This document shows, in pieces, positions 1 through 8,087 of a stretch of DNA of 64,000 nt (position 1 is the stretch's first letter; every line of letters starts with the position of its first letter). The position numbers were made by a program, and so were the translations under genes. Source of the DNA: CAWAND01 sp963783335 (GTDB taxonomy: Bacteria; Chloroflexota; Anaerolineae; Anaerolineales; E44-bin32); assembly GCA_963783335.1 (NCBI GenBank), contig CAWAND010000010.1, positions 1,736,001 to 1,800,000 on the forward strand. The letters are read 5' to 3'. The notes under the pieces were generated by a model. That model searched no databases. It was not told the DNA's origin and was given only the letters and a program-made list of their open reading frames with translations.

Positions 1-64
1 GGCCGACGGAGCCCCGGCGCGTGCCATACTGGTCGGAGTCTGATCTCCCGAAAGGGGACCTTAC

Positions 65-451
65 ATGAGCGCAACGCAACTCGGCTTGGTGGCGGTTGGT
101 TTCCTTGTCGTCATTGGCATTCTGCTCTTGATCTACAGCTTGCTCATCCGCCAACGTACGGCGCCCGAGGACGAGATGCCCGAATCACTGAACGCCTTGA
201 AGGACGCCAGAATCGATCCGGGCGAGAAGGTCGCTTCCCCCATGAGCGAGGAGATCGAGTCCCTGGTCCAAGCGGATCTCAAATCCCACCCGGACCTGGC
301 GGGGACGCAGATCGACTTTGCCACGGACCCTGACGACACGTTGTCGATCTGGATCAATGGGGTCGCCTACCAGGAGGTGGACGACATCCCCGACGAACGC
401 ATTAGGGCGGCGGTTCATAAGGCTGTCGCTTTGTTTAACAAGAGCGCGTAG
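65..451 (+). CDS. Small single-pass membrane protein, unknown function
   Basis: This 128-residue protein is not recognised. Residues about 8-28 form one strongly hydrophobic membrane segment followed by Arg-rich residues, so the tail is probably cytoplasmic. The tail is acidic and hydrophilic, rich in Asp/Glu/Pro, and ends in a short helical part (IRAAVHKAVALF). An AAAGGGGA ribosome site lies 6-7 bases before the ATG. The stop is 16 bases before the aldolase gene on the same strand, so the two are probably co-transcribed. No enzymatic motif is visible; a scaffold or regulatory role would be a guess. Confidence 0.75.
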   Translation: MSATQLGLVAVGFLVVIGILLLIYSLLIRQRTAPEDEMPESLNALKDARIDPGEKVASPMSEEIESLVQADLKSHPDLAGTQIDFATDPDDTLSIWINGVAYQEVDDIPDERIRAAVHKAVALFNKSA

Positions 452-467
452 GCACGCCAACCCCATC

Positions 468-1367
468 ATGACCGATCCTGTCCTCTCATTGTCCGGACTC
501 TTCCCGCCGGTCCCCACAGCGTTTGACGATCAGGGCGATCTGAAGCTGGATGCCTTCCAGGCGAATATGGAGCGATGGAACAGCGAGCCGCTCGACGGCT
601 ACGTGGTGGGAGGCTCGAACGGCGAGTTCGCGCTTCTATCCCCCGATGAACGTTTGGCTGTTGTACGGGCTGCTCGCCAGGCGATCCCGCCGGACCGCCT
701 TGTTATCGGCGGGGCAGGAGCTGAATCAACCCGTGGCACGCTGGATCTGTGCCAGGGCATGGCCGAGATTGGCGCCGACGCGCTGCTTCTGGTCACCCCC
801 AGCTATTACAAGGCCCTCATGACGGCCTCGGCGTTCGTGAAACACTACACTTACATTGCCGATCGGGCCTCGGTTCCCTTGATCCTCTACAACGTGCCGG
901 CCAATACCGGCCTCAATCTGCCCGCAGAAGCCGTCGTTGAGCTGGCCAATCATCCACGCATCATCGGCATGAAGGACAGCGGTGGGGACATCGTGCGCAT
1001 CGCGGGATTGGTCGAGGCCACCCCGGCCGACTTCCATATCCTGGCGGGATCGGCCAGTTTCCTTCTGGCTGGCCTGAGCGTTGGAGCGGTGGGGTGCGTA
1101 CCCGCGCTGGGAAACCTGGCGGCAGAGCATCTGGCACGCCTGATGTCCTTGTTCCAATCAGGTGATATCGAGGGCGCACGTGTGATTCAACAAGCCATGC
1201 TGGCGCCGAACCGGGCAGTCACCAGCCAATACGGCGTGCCGGGTCTCAAGGCCGGACTTGATCTCCGGGGCTACTACGGCGGCCCCGTTCGGGGTCCGCT
1301 TCAAGAATTGTCAGATTCTGATCGAAATGAGATCGAGAGGATTCTGCGCAAGGCAGAGATCCTGTGA
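468..1367 (+). CDS. 4-hydroxy-2-oxoglutarate aldolase, HOGA1-like (DapA/NAL superfamily)
   Basis: A 299-residue class I aldolase of the DHDPS/NAL superfamily. The Schiff-base lysine is K169 in GMKDSGGD, the catalytic tyrosine Y141 in LYNVPANTG, and the carboxylate-binding loop is GSNGEF (49-54). Several segments closely follow mitochondrial HOGA1 as I remember it (GSNGEF, VPANTGL.LP, GMKDSGGD, GYYGGP.R.PLQELS) rather than bacterial DapA. That predicts reversible cleavage of 4-hydroxy-2-oxoglutarate to pyruvate and glyoxylate, the last step of hydroxyproline breakdown. The ATG at 468 gives the normal family length. It follows the small membrane protein by 16 bases and converges on an FAD oxidoreductase. 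A related 2-keto-3-deoxy sugar acid aldolase role cannot be excluded. Confidence 0.85.
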   Translation: MTDPVLSLSGLFPPVPTAFDDQGDLKLDAFQANMERWNSEPLDGYVVGGSNGEFALLSPDERLAVVRAARQAIPPDRLVIGGAGAESTRGTLDLCQGMAEIGADALLLVTPSYYKALMTASAFVKHYTYIADRASVPLILYNVPANTGLNLPAEAVVELANHPRIIGMKDSGGDIVRIAGLVEATPADFHILAGSASFLLAGLSVGAVGCVPALGNLAAEHLARLMSLFQSGDIEGARVIQQAMLAPNRAVTSQYGVPGLKAGLDLRGYYGGPVRGPLQELSDSDRNEIERILRKAEIL

Positions 1368-1388
1368 ACTGCGTGGGTTGAAGTTGAA

Positions 1389-2771
1389 CTAGAGCTGGCC
1401 CGAAGCCTCCCAGGTTTCGAGTAAACGTTGGTAGTCACCCTCTTTGTAGCGTCCCAAGTCAAACCAGTTTGCGTACTCAGGAAGTTCGCTTCCCGTCACG
1501 TGGGCAGCCAGCAATTCGCCGGCGGCCGGCGAGGCCATCATTCCGTATCCAGAGAGCGCTCCAAGCAGGTAGGCTCCTTCCACCGGCAGCGGTCCGGCGA
1601 GCAGCCGATTCTCCTGGGTCTTCACGTAGTAGCCGCCATCAACAAAGGGCTTGGGCATCCGTCCGATGTAGCTCTTCAGGTCCGGGATCATCCGGGACAA
1701 GCCGCGCAACGCCACCTCGGGGTAGACGACCTGATCGAAATCCGGCGGGAACTTGGGCTCAACCGGATCGAGATCATAGGTCCATAGGATGAGGATCATA
1801 GGGCTGTCGGCGGCACCTTCAGGGCGAACATGCACGCCCGCCGGCAGAGGATCGAGGAGCCAGGCCGAATTGGGATCCTCCGCCAGCAGCTCGCACTCTT
1901 CCGCAGTCCATTCCAGCGTCTGATCATCTGACCAGATCACGAGCGGGGCAGACCGGGGCACCGCCCCGTTGGGGTCAGCCATCGACACTTTGGCATGTAG
2001 CTCGCAGTAAATGGGCAGCTCGACACCCAGCAGCGCCGCCACGTCCTGAGCCTTGGGTCCGGCGGCCATGACAAATCTATCCGTATCGATGTTAAGCGCC
2101 CCCGAGGCGGTTTTGATGTGAACAGCGTGGACTTGTTCGTCGTGTTCGACTCCGTCGACGGTGCCGCTGACCAGCCGAAGGCCGGCCTGCCGGGCGCGTT
2201 CCAAAAGCAGTCTGCCAAGCTGCTGGCCGCTGAACCAGCCGCAGCGACGCGGGTGCAGGACGCCCACCGTGTCCGCAGCGAGGAAGGGGAAATGCTTCCG
2301 GATCAAGTTGTGATCGACAAACAGGTCGGCCCCCATAGGCAAATCGTGAAATCCTTCGGCTGGAGAGGGTACGTATTCGGGATCATCCGGCCGCCCACGG
2401 TGAACTCGCAGCGGTCCAGCGCCGTTGGCTTCGGCCTCACGGCTGATGGCCAAGTAGTCGTCGATCTTGGAGGCCTCCGCGGTGGCGAACAAGTAGCCGC
2501 GGCGGTTCAGTTGTATGGCGTTGCCGCTCTCATCAGCCCACGTTTCGAGCAGATCGATGCTGCGGTTCATCAACTGCACCATGGCGTTACCGGGACCAGG
2601 CCACCAATTGCGATAGCACTCGGTCGATTTGTCGCTCGTCAGGGAGAGCGGCGGCAGCTCGTCCACCAACACCACGTTTCGGAGGCCGTGTTGGACTGTC
2701 AGATGGTATGCGGCGGAAACGCCGGCGATGCCGGCCCCGCAAATCACGACATCAGCCGTTTCACGCGCCAT
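1389..2771 (-). CDS. FAD-dependent oxidoreductase, DAO family
   Basis: A 460-residue flavoenzyme of the glycine oxidase/sarcosine oxidase/D-amino-acid oxidase (DAO) fold. The N-terminal Rossmann motif is VVICGAGIAGVSAAYHL (GxGxxG at about 12-17), and a C-terminal FAD contact region is seen in LLGALSGYGMMASPAAGELLA. Such enzymes oxidise the C-N bond of secondary or primary amino acids, transferring electrons to oxygen or a quinone. I chose the ATG at 2771 because GGGAGG lies 7 bases before it; an in-frame GTG six bases earlier is too close to that site. The neighbouring HOGA1-like aldolase suggests amino-acid catabolism, but the substrate cannot be read from sequence. Confidence 0.82.
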   Translation of the reverse strand: MARETADVVICGAGIAGVSAAYHLTVQHGLRNVVLVDELPPLSLTSDKSTECYRNWWPGPGNAMVQLMNRSIDLLETWADESGNAIQLNRRGYLFATAEASKIDDYLAISREAEANGAGPLRVHRGRPDDPEYVPSPAEGFHDLPMGADLFVDHNLIRKHFPFLAADTVGVLHPRRCGWFSGQQLGRLLLERARQAGLRLVSGTVDGVEHDEQVHAVHIKTASGALNIDTDRFVMAAGPKAQDVAALLGVELPIYCELHAKVSMADPNGAVPRSAPLVIWSDDQTLEWTAEECELLAEDPNSAWLLDPLPAGVHVRPEGAADSPMILILWTYDLDPVEPKFPPDFDQVVYPEVALRGLSRMIPDLKSYIGRMPKPFVDGGYYVKTQENRLLAGPLPVEGAYLLGALSGYGMMASPAAGELLAAHVTGSELPEYANWFDLGRYKEGDYQRLLETWEASGQL

Positions 2772-2846
2772 GGTCACCCCTCCCGAGGGGGATGATGGCT
2801 TGGGCGCAACCGGAGCTGCGCGGAAAGAGCTGGGTGAGGTCGGCCA

Positions 2847-3365
2847 TCAGGTTGAAGCCCCGGTACCGGCCCGGCGCATTTCGGCGGTCACCCCTGGGCG
2901 GGGGCGGAGATCGGCGCCCGGCGCCAAACGCTCGGCGATGGCCCGCATGGTTTCTCCGGTGCCCGGATGCTCGAAGTCAGGCACCAGATCGGCGACGACA
3001 GCCGCCAGATACGCTCGCGTGAGCAGATCCGGATCTGGGAGTGGGTGGTCCGTGCGGTCGTCAACCTTGCGGTCCCAGATGCAGAGATCGAGATCGACCG
3101 TGCGCGGCGCGTAGCGATCGCTATCTCGTTCCCTGCCAAGCTGGTTCTCGATGTCGTGCAGATGCCGGCGAAGGCTGTCGGGTTCTTCATCCGTCTCAAG
3201 CCATACGGCGGCGTTCAGAAAATCCGGTTGCCCGGGCGGGCCAACTGCGGGGTTCTGGTAGGCGGTTGAGACTCCGCGCACTTGGCCCAACTTGTTCAGG
3301 GCCGCCACGGCCAGCGGAAGGTAGCGTTCGGCGTCGACATTCGACCCAAGGGCGATGATGGCCAT
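2847..3365 (-). CDS. folK: 2-amino-4-hydroxy-6-hydroxymethyldihydropteridine pyrophosphokinase
   Basis: HPPK transfers pyrophosphate from ATP to 6-hydroxymethyl-dihydropterin, the step before dihydropteroate synthase in folate synthesis. The 172-residue protein has the family start ALGSN, the substrate-binding segment PDFLNAAVWLET (about 48-59) and the signature RYAPRTVDLDL (84-94), whose two aspartates bind Mg-ATP. The ATG at 3365 lies one base after the folB stop (TGAgATG), so translation is coupled. It is last in the minus-strand folM-folB-folK run. The C-terminal tail (RPRPGVTAEMRRAGTG) is slightly longer than usual. Confidence 0.95.
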   Translation of the reverse strand: MAIIALGSNVDAERYLPLAVAALNKLGQVRGVSTAYQNPAVGPPGQPDFLNAAVWLETDEEPDSLRRHLHDIENQLGRERDSDRYAPRTVDLDLCIWDRKVDDRTDHPLPDPDLLTRAYLAAVVADLVPDFEHPGTGETMRAIAERLAPGADLRPRPGVTAEMRRAGTGAST

Positions 3366-3366
3366 C

Positions 3367-3735
3367 TCAGGCAAGGTCGGACGCCTCGCGTTCAATTTCG
3401 ACGCCGACCGAGTGGGCAAAGCGGAGCGCGCCCGGTTTCTCCACACGCACTTTGACGCGCTTGACATTGGGCTGGGCCAGGCAAATCTGGGCGATGTCGG
3501 CCGCCAGCGCTTCGACCGTGAAAGGCTGGTGCGATTTGATGTGGTCGATGACCGACTTGGCCGCCGTCCGGTAGTTGACGGTATCTTCAATATCGTCACT
3601 TGCACCGGCCTTGCGGAGATCGGTGTACATGGTGAGATTCACCAGAATGTCCTGCTCAACCTCGCGTTCCCAGTCGTTGACGCCGATGACGCCGCGTACC
3701 ATAAGGTCCCTGACCACAACTTTGTCGTCTGCCAT
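3367..3735 (-). CDS. folB: Dihydroneopterin aldolase
   Basis: FolB cleaves 7,8-dihydroneopterin to 6-hydroxymethyl-dihydropterin and glycolaldehyde. The 122-residue protein matches the family in VRDLMVRGVIGVNDWERE near the N-terminus (substrate-binding glutamate), in the central VNYRT, and in the C-terminal VEKPGALRFA holding the catalytic lysine. I chose the ATG at 3735 (MADDKVV) because AAGGAG lies about nine bases upstream; an upstream in-frame ATG at 3777 would run into folM. It sits 13 bases after folM and one base before folK, in one transcription unit. Confidence 0.94.
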   Translation of the reverse strand: MADDKVVVRDLMVRGVIGVNDWEREVEQDILVNLTMYTDLRKAGASDDIEDTVNYRTAAKSVIDHIKSHQPFTVEALAADIAQICLAQPNVKRVKVRVEKPGALRFAHSVGVEIEREASDLA

Positions 3736-3748
3736 GCTCACAAGCTCC

Positions 3749-4501
3749 TTAGGTGAGGTGACGACCACCATCAACATACAAGATCTGGCCCGTCACGTAT
3801 TCTGGTCCCCCGACGAGGAAGACCAAACCATCCACTGCTTCTTCAACCGTTCCCCAGCGAGCTGCGGGCGTGGCTTGGATCGGCGCATCACTTCTGGCGT
3901 CGCCGCCATCACTTGGAGGGAGGATGGCTCCCAGGGCGAGGGCGTTGACGCGAATGTGCGGTGCGTAGGCCTGGGCCAGGCTCTTGGTCACAGCGGCCAG
4001 GCCGGCCTTGCTCACCGTGTATGGAAAATGATCAGTTCCCGGGCGAAGAGCACGCCAGTCGAGGACATTCACCACCGAACCAGGTTGTCCATCCAGCTGG
4101 CGGGCGAACGCCTGGGTCAGGAAGAAAGGCGATGTCAGGTTGATCCGCATGTGGCGGACCCAGGCGTCGAGGTCGGTTTCGTTCGGCCCGATTGGCTCGA
4201 AAATGGCGGCGCTGTTCACCAGGATGTTCACCTGTCCCATGGCGGAGGAGACGCTTTCGATCAGACCGGAGGCTTGCGCAATATCGCCCAGGTCGGCTTG
4301 AAATACGTCAGCTCGCACCCCATGGCGACTGGCATCGTCGGCCGTTTTCTGGGCACCCTCACGTGATCCATGGAAGTGGATCGCCACGTCAGCACCGGCG
4401 GCAGCCAAACCCAGCGCGAAGGCTCGGCCGAGTCGGCGACCAGCCCCGGTGACCAGGGCAGTGCGCCCTTTGAGTGTAGCTGTGGGGTTCATGGGTCCCA
4501 T
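3749..4501 (-). CDS. folM: Pteridine reductase-like SDR (FolM-type dihydrofolate/dihydromonapterin reductase)
   Basis: A 250-residue short-chain dehydrogenase. The NADP-binding motif TGAGRRLG (18-25) with paired arginines is typical of pteridine reductases. The usual catalytic serine is replaced by D148, 13 residues before Y161, with K165 following (YTVSK). This D-Y-K arrangement is the PTR1/FolM signature known from trypanosomatid pteridine reductase. It lies upstream of folB and folK and opposite folE, so it probably reduces dihydropterin or dihydrofolate; no classical DHFR is visible in the window. The start is uncertain: ATG at 4501 or 4492, neither with a strong ribosome site. Confidence 0.85.
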   Translation of the reverse strand: MGPMNPTATLKGRTALVTGAGRRLGRAFALGLAAAGADVAIHFHGSREGAQKTADDASRHGVRADVFQADLGDIAQASGLIESVSSAMGQVNILVNSAAIFEPIGPNETDLDAWVRHMRINLTSPFFLTQAFARQLDGQPGSVVNVLDWRALRPGTDHFPYTVSKAGLAAVTKSLAQAYAPHIRVNALALGAILPPSDGGDARSDAPIQATPAARWGTVEEAVDGLVFLVGGPEYVTGQILYVDGGRHLT

Positions 4502-4598
4502 TGTACATTCAATGGATGGCAGACCTCCAGCTGGACGTTCGATCTGGGCCTCCGCCTATGGTAGGATGCTGTTCTGACGCGTGAATTCGGAGGACACC

Positions 4599-5222
4599 AT
4601 GCATGACATTGAAGCTGCCGCCGAACTCCTGGGGGGTGTGGGGGTCGCCAAGCAGGAAATTGAGGATGCTGTCACCGGTTTGCTGACTGCCTTTGGCGAG
4701 GATGTTGACCGCCAGGGTCTGGAGGAGACTCCCTCGCGCGTTGCCAGGATGTACGACGAGCTGCTGGCCGGCTATCGGGTGGATCCCTACCAGTTGATCA
4801 ACGAAGCCCTGTTCGATGTTGAATACTCGGACATGGTCATCGTCAAGAACATTGAGTTCTACAGCCTTTGCGAACACCATCTGATCCCCTTCTTGGGGCG
4901 GGCCCACGTTGCCTATATCCCCTCAAACAAGATCATTGGGCTCTCCAAGATCCCGCGTGTGGTCGACCTGTTCTCGCGTCGGCTGCAGGTCCAGGAACGC
5001 ATGACGCGTCAAATCGCCGACTTCTTGGAGGCCGTGCTCAAGCCGCTGGGGGTGGCGGTGGTGGTCGAAGGCTGGCACCTGTGTGCCACCATGCGCGGGG
5101 TCAAGAAGGCCAACGCGATCATGGTCACCAGCGCCTTGTGCGGCACGTTCCATAAAAACTCGAAAACCCGTCAGGAATTCCTCGATCACATCAGCCGGCC
5201 CGGGCCGAACTTCTCGATCTAG
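4599..5222 (+). CDS. folE: GTP cyclohydrolase I
   Basis: FolE converts GTP to 7,8-dihydroneopterin triphosphate, the first committed step of folate synthesis. The 207-residue protein carries the zinc ligands C91 and H94 in LCEHHLIPF and C162 in HLCATMRGV, and the GTP-binding segment SKIPRVVDLFSRRLQVQE. It is the zinc-dependent FolE1 type, not the metal-free FolE2. I chose the ATG at 4599 because GGAGG lies five bases before it; the in-frame GTG at 4581 lies upstream of that site. It is divergent from folM with about 97 bases between, which must hold both promoters. Confidence 0.96.
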   Translation: MHDIEAAAELLGGVGVAKQEIEDAVTGLLTAFGEDVDRQGLEETPSRVARMYDELLAGYRVDPYQLINEALFDVEYSDMVIVKNIEFYSLCEHHLIPFLGRAHVAYIPSNKIIGLSKIPRVVDLFSRRLQVQERMTRQIADFLEAVLKPLGVAVVVEGWHLCATMRGVKKANAIMVTSALCGTFHKNSKTRQEFLDHISRPGPNFSI

Positions 5223-5253
5223 ACTCCGCATTCCCTCTTTGCAAGCACAATCG

Positions 5254-5277
5254 TGGGCCCGGTGGAAGCCGGGCCCG
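5254..5277 (+). terminator. GC-rich hairpin after folE
   Basis: GGGCCCGG and CCGGGCCC form a perfect 8-bp stem around a TGGAAG-type loop, 31 bases after the folE stop. No uridine run follows, so it may end transcription with help, or mainly stabilise the folE mRNA. Confidence 0.55.
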
Positions 5278-5322
5278 CACTTGCTTGGGACTCCCCTCGC
5301 CTCGAGGCGTGACATTCGTTAC

Positions 5323-5372
5323 TTGGCGAGCAAACACGCAAGCACGTAGGCTATTTGTGCAAATTTTCACTA
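5323..5372 (+). promoter_or_regulatory. cydAB promoter with Rex-like operator
   Basis: TTGTGCAAATTTTCACTA at 5355-5372 resembles the Rex operator consensus TTGTGA-N6-TCACAA, differing in the half-sites only at two positions. Rex is a redox sensor that releases DNA when NADH is high and commonly controls cydAB. A possible promoter TTGGCG (5323-5328), 18-base spacer, TAGGCT (5347-5352) places the operator across the expected start of transcription, where binding would repress. The ATG of cydA is 43 bases downstream. The promoter boxes are weak; the operator is the better-supported part. Confidence 0.6.
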
Positions 5373-5414
5373 ATTGCCAAGTTGCGCGCCCGCCGCAACC
5401 CGGGAGGATTTTGA

Positions 5415-6779
5415 ATGGATGCACTCGCCCTGGCACGCTGGCAGTTTGGACTCACGGCCACATTCCATTTCTTCCTTGTCCCCCTAACGCTCGGTCTATC
5501 CATCTTGGTTGCGCTGATGGAGACACTCTACGTGCGGACCGGTGACGAACTCTACCTAAGGATGACCAAGTTCTGGGGCAAGCTGTTCGTGATCAACTTC
5601 GCCGTCGGGGTGGTCACCGGCATTGTGCTCGAATTCCAATTCGGGATGAATTGGGCGGAGTATTCGCGCTTCATGGGGGATATCTTCGGCGCCCCGTTGG
5701 CAATCGAGGCTCTACTGGCATTCTTCCTGGAGTCGACCTTCTTAGGCGTCTGGATCTTTGGGTGGGAGCGGGTTTCGAAGCGCGTCCACGTCATTTCAAT
5801 CTGGTTGGTTGCTTTGGGATCCAATCTCTCAGCCTTATGGATCCTGATCGCCAACTCATTCATGCAGGAGCCGGTGGGGTATGTCCTGCGCAACGGTCGG
5901 GCAGAGATGGTGGACTTCTGGGCGCTACTAACCAACCCACACGTCTGGACGCAGTTCCCCCACGTCTTGGCCGCTTCGATGACCACGGCGGCTTTCTTTG
6001 TGCTGGGAATCAGCGCCTACCATCTCGTGCGCAAATCGGTCAATCTGGACGTCTTCCAACAATCCTTCAAATGGGGTGCCGTCTACGCCATGCTGGCCAC
6101 ATGCTTGGTGATCATCATCGGACACAGCCAGGCGCAGCACATGGTTCGAACCCAGCCGATGAAGATGGCGGCAGCCGAAGCCCTATGGGAGAGCCAAAAT
6201 CCGGCTTCGATGTCCTTGTTCACCATCGGCAATGAGCCGCAGTTGAAGGACGTTTTCGCCATCCGGGTCCCCTATCTGCTCAGCATCCTTGCCTACAACC
6301 AACCCACAGGCGAGGTACAGGGCATCAAGAACCTGCAGGCGGAGTATCAAACGACCTATGGCCCGGGCAACTACATTCCGCCGGTCGCGGTCAGCTATTG
6401 GACGTTCAGGTTCATGGTCGGGGCGGGGTTTCTGATGCTTGTGCTGGGAGGTTGGGCTCTGGCTAAGACGCTGCGTAACACCGTGACTGATCCTTCCCGG
6501 CTCCTCAAGTTCCTCCCCCTGGCGATCGTGCTGCCCTATTTTGCCAACACCACCGGATGGATGTTCACGGAGATCGCTCGGCAGCCCTGGATCGTCTTCG
6601 GCCTGCAACGCACGCAAGATGCGGTATCGAAGAGTGTCACTTCGGCCGAGGTGCTGACCTCGCTGATCCTGTTTACCCTGGTTTATGTCTCCCTGTTCAG
6701 TGCGGATGCCTTTCTGCTGTTCAAATTCGCCCGTCAGGGGGCAGGCGGCCCCACTCACAAAGACACGGCATACGGCTAG
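5415..6779 (+). CDS. cydA: Cytochrome bd quinol oxidase subunit I
   Basis: CydA carries the three hemes and the quinol site of bd oxidase, which reduces oxygen with quinol electrons at the cytoplasmic membrane. The 454-residue protein shows H18 in FHFFLVPLTLG and H183 in FPHVLAASM (heme ligands), E98 and E106 in IEALLAFFLEST (proton channel/heme b595 region), and the C-terminal EIARQPWIVFG. About nine membrane segments are visible. The periplasmic Q-loop is of the short type found outside the E. coli-like group. GGGAGG eight bases before the ATG supports the start. It is followed by cydB after 23 bases. A Rex-like operator upstream suggests induction at low oxygen/high NADH. Confidence 0.96.
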   Translation: MDALALARWQFGLTATFHFFLVPLTLGLSILVALMETLYVRTGDELYLRMTKFWGKLFVINFAVGVVTGIVLEFQFGMNWAEYSRFMGDIFGAPLAIEALLAFFLESTFLGVWIFGWERVSKRVHVISIWLVALGSNLSALWILIANSFMQEPVGYVLRNGRAEMVDFWALLTNPHVWTQFPHVLAASMTTAAFFVLGISAYHLVRKSVNLDVFQQSFKWGAVYAMLATCLVIIIGHSQAQHMVRTQPMKMAAAEALWESQNPASMSLFTIGNEPQLKDVFAIRVPYLLSILAYNQPTGEVQGIKNLQAEYQTTYGPGNYIPPVAVSYWTFRFMVGAGFLMLVLGGWALAKTLRNTVTDPSRLLKFLPLAIVLPYFANTTGWMFTEIARQPWIVFGLQRTQDAVSKSVTSAEVLTSLILFTLVYVSLFSADAFLLFKFARQGAGGPTHKDTAYG

Positions 6780-6802
6780 CGGGAAGAGGTTGGAGGCATA
6801 GG

Positions 6803-7816
6803 ATGGATCTCAATACAGTCTGGTTCCTGCTCATCGCTGTGCTGTTCGTGGGCTTCTTCTTCCTGGAAGGTTTTGATTACGGGGTCGGTATCCTGCTTCC
6901 CTTCCTAGGCCGAAACGATCAACAGCGCCGGATGATGGTGAATGCGATCGGTCCCTTCTGGGATGCCAATGAGGTCTGGCTGATCACCGCAGGCGGCGCC
7001 ATGTTTGCCGCTTTCCCCAATTGGTATGCGACGATGTTCAGCGGTTTCTATCTCCCGCTGGTCTTGATGCTGGTAGCGCTCATCGCGCGCGGGGCAGCCT
7101 TCGAGTTTCGCTCCAAGCACGAGACTGGCCGTTGGCGGGGAGTGTGGGACGGGCTGATCTTTGTGGGAAGCCTGGTCCCGGCGGTGCTCTGGGGTGTGGC
7201 GCTAGGCAACTTGTTGTTGGGCGTCCCGATCGACTCCAGCATGACCTACGTCGGCGGGTTCTTCAATCTGCTCAATCCGTATGCTCTTGCGTGGGGTTTG
7301 ACGACCCTGATCGTGTTTACGCTCCACGGCGCCATCTTTCTAAGCCTTAGGGTCGAAGGCGAATTGGGCGAGCTGGCCCGGCAGGCAGCGCGGCGGATTT
7401 GGCCGTTTGCCGTTGTGATCGGTTTCTTCTCCGTTGGCGTTGGCTATTTTGTCACCGACATGTTTGTCAGACTCGGCGTTGATCCGGGTGTTATCCCGCT
7501 GGGCGCTGGCGCCGCAATGCTCGTCTCGGGTTGGTTCATCCGCCAGAAGCAAATGGGCTGGGCCTTTGGGATGACCGGACTGTCCATCGCCTTGTCAACG
7601 ATCACGATGTTCATTGGCTTGTATCCGCGGGTGATGGTGTCCAGTTTGGGTTCGTCCCTGAGTCTCACGGTTTACAATGCCGCCTCCAGCCCCTACACGC
7701 TGCGAGTGATGTCCATTGTGGCGATTTCCCTGCTGCCGTTCGTGCTCTTTTATCAAGGCTGGTCGTATTGGACCTTTCGCAAACGCATCACTGGGGACAG
7801 CGAGCTGGAATACTGA
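6803..7816 (+). CDS. cydB: Cytochrome bd quinol oxidase subunit II
   Basis: CydB pairs with CydA to complete the bd oxidase. The 337-residue protein has the family features FLEGFDYGVGILLPFLGR near the N-terminus, FWDANEVWLITAGGAMFAAF, and the C-terminal segment NAASSPYTLRVM. Eight or nine membrane segments are visible. The ATG at 6803 has a GGAGG-like site upstream in the 23-base gap after cydA, so the two are one operon. No third small subunit (CydX/CydS) and no cydCD assembly transporter is visible nearby. Confidence 0.96.
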   Translation: MDLNTVWFLLIAVLFVGFFFLEGFDYGVGILLPFLGRNDQQRRMMVNAIGPFWDANEVWLITAGGAMFAAFPNWYATMFSGFYLPLVLMLVALIARGAAFEFRSKHETGRWRGVWDGLIFVGSLVPAVLWGVALGNLLLGVPIDSSMTYVGGFFNLLNPYALAWGLTTLIVFTLHGAIFLSLRVEGELGELARQAARRIWPFAVVIGFFSVGVGYFVTDMFVRLGVDPGVIPLGAGAAMLVSGWFIRQKQMGWAFGMTGLSIALSTITMFIGLYPRVMVSSLGSSLSLTVYNAASSPYTLRVMSIVAISLLPFVLFYQGWSYWTFRKRITGDSELEY

Positions 7817-7842
7817 TACGCCCCAGACTGGCCTGATTGCCT

Positions 7843-7870
7843 AGCGCCCGGCCGCTGCGTGCCGGGCGCT
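7843..7870 (+). terminator. Hairpin terminator after cydAB
   Basis: AGCGCCCGGC and GCCGGGCGCT form a perfect 10-bp stem with an eight-base loop, 26 bases after the cydB stop. Only a short T-containing stretch follows. The rest of the gap up to the sigma factor gene at 8088 shows no convincing gene. Confidence 0.7.
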
Positions 7871-8087
7871 CATGACTTTCCGACTACGGATTCTACTGCC
7901 CGATCAGCCGCTTCTGCCGCCAACGCTCTTCTTTTCCGGTGCCCGCAATCCAGCCTCAAGCCGGAACCTCCCCGACTTGGACCCCCGGCCCAGTCCCCCC
8001 CACCTTCTCTCCCATTCCATCCAACGCATCGAATATGCTATCCTGCGGCGATGGGCAGTGTAACGAAGCGGAACAGATGACGTTCTC

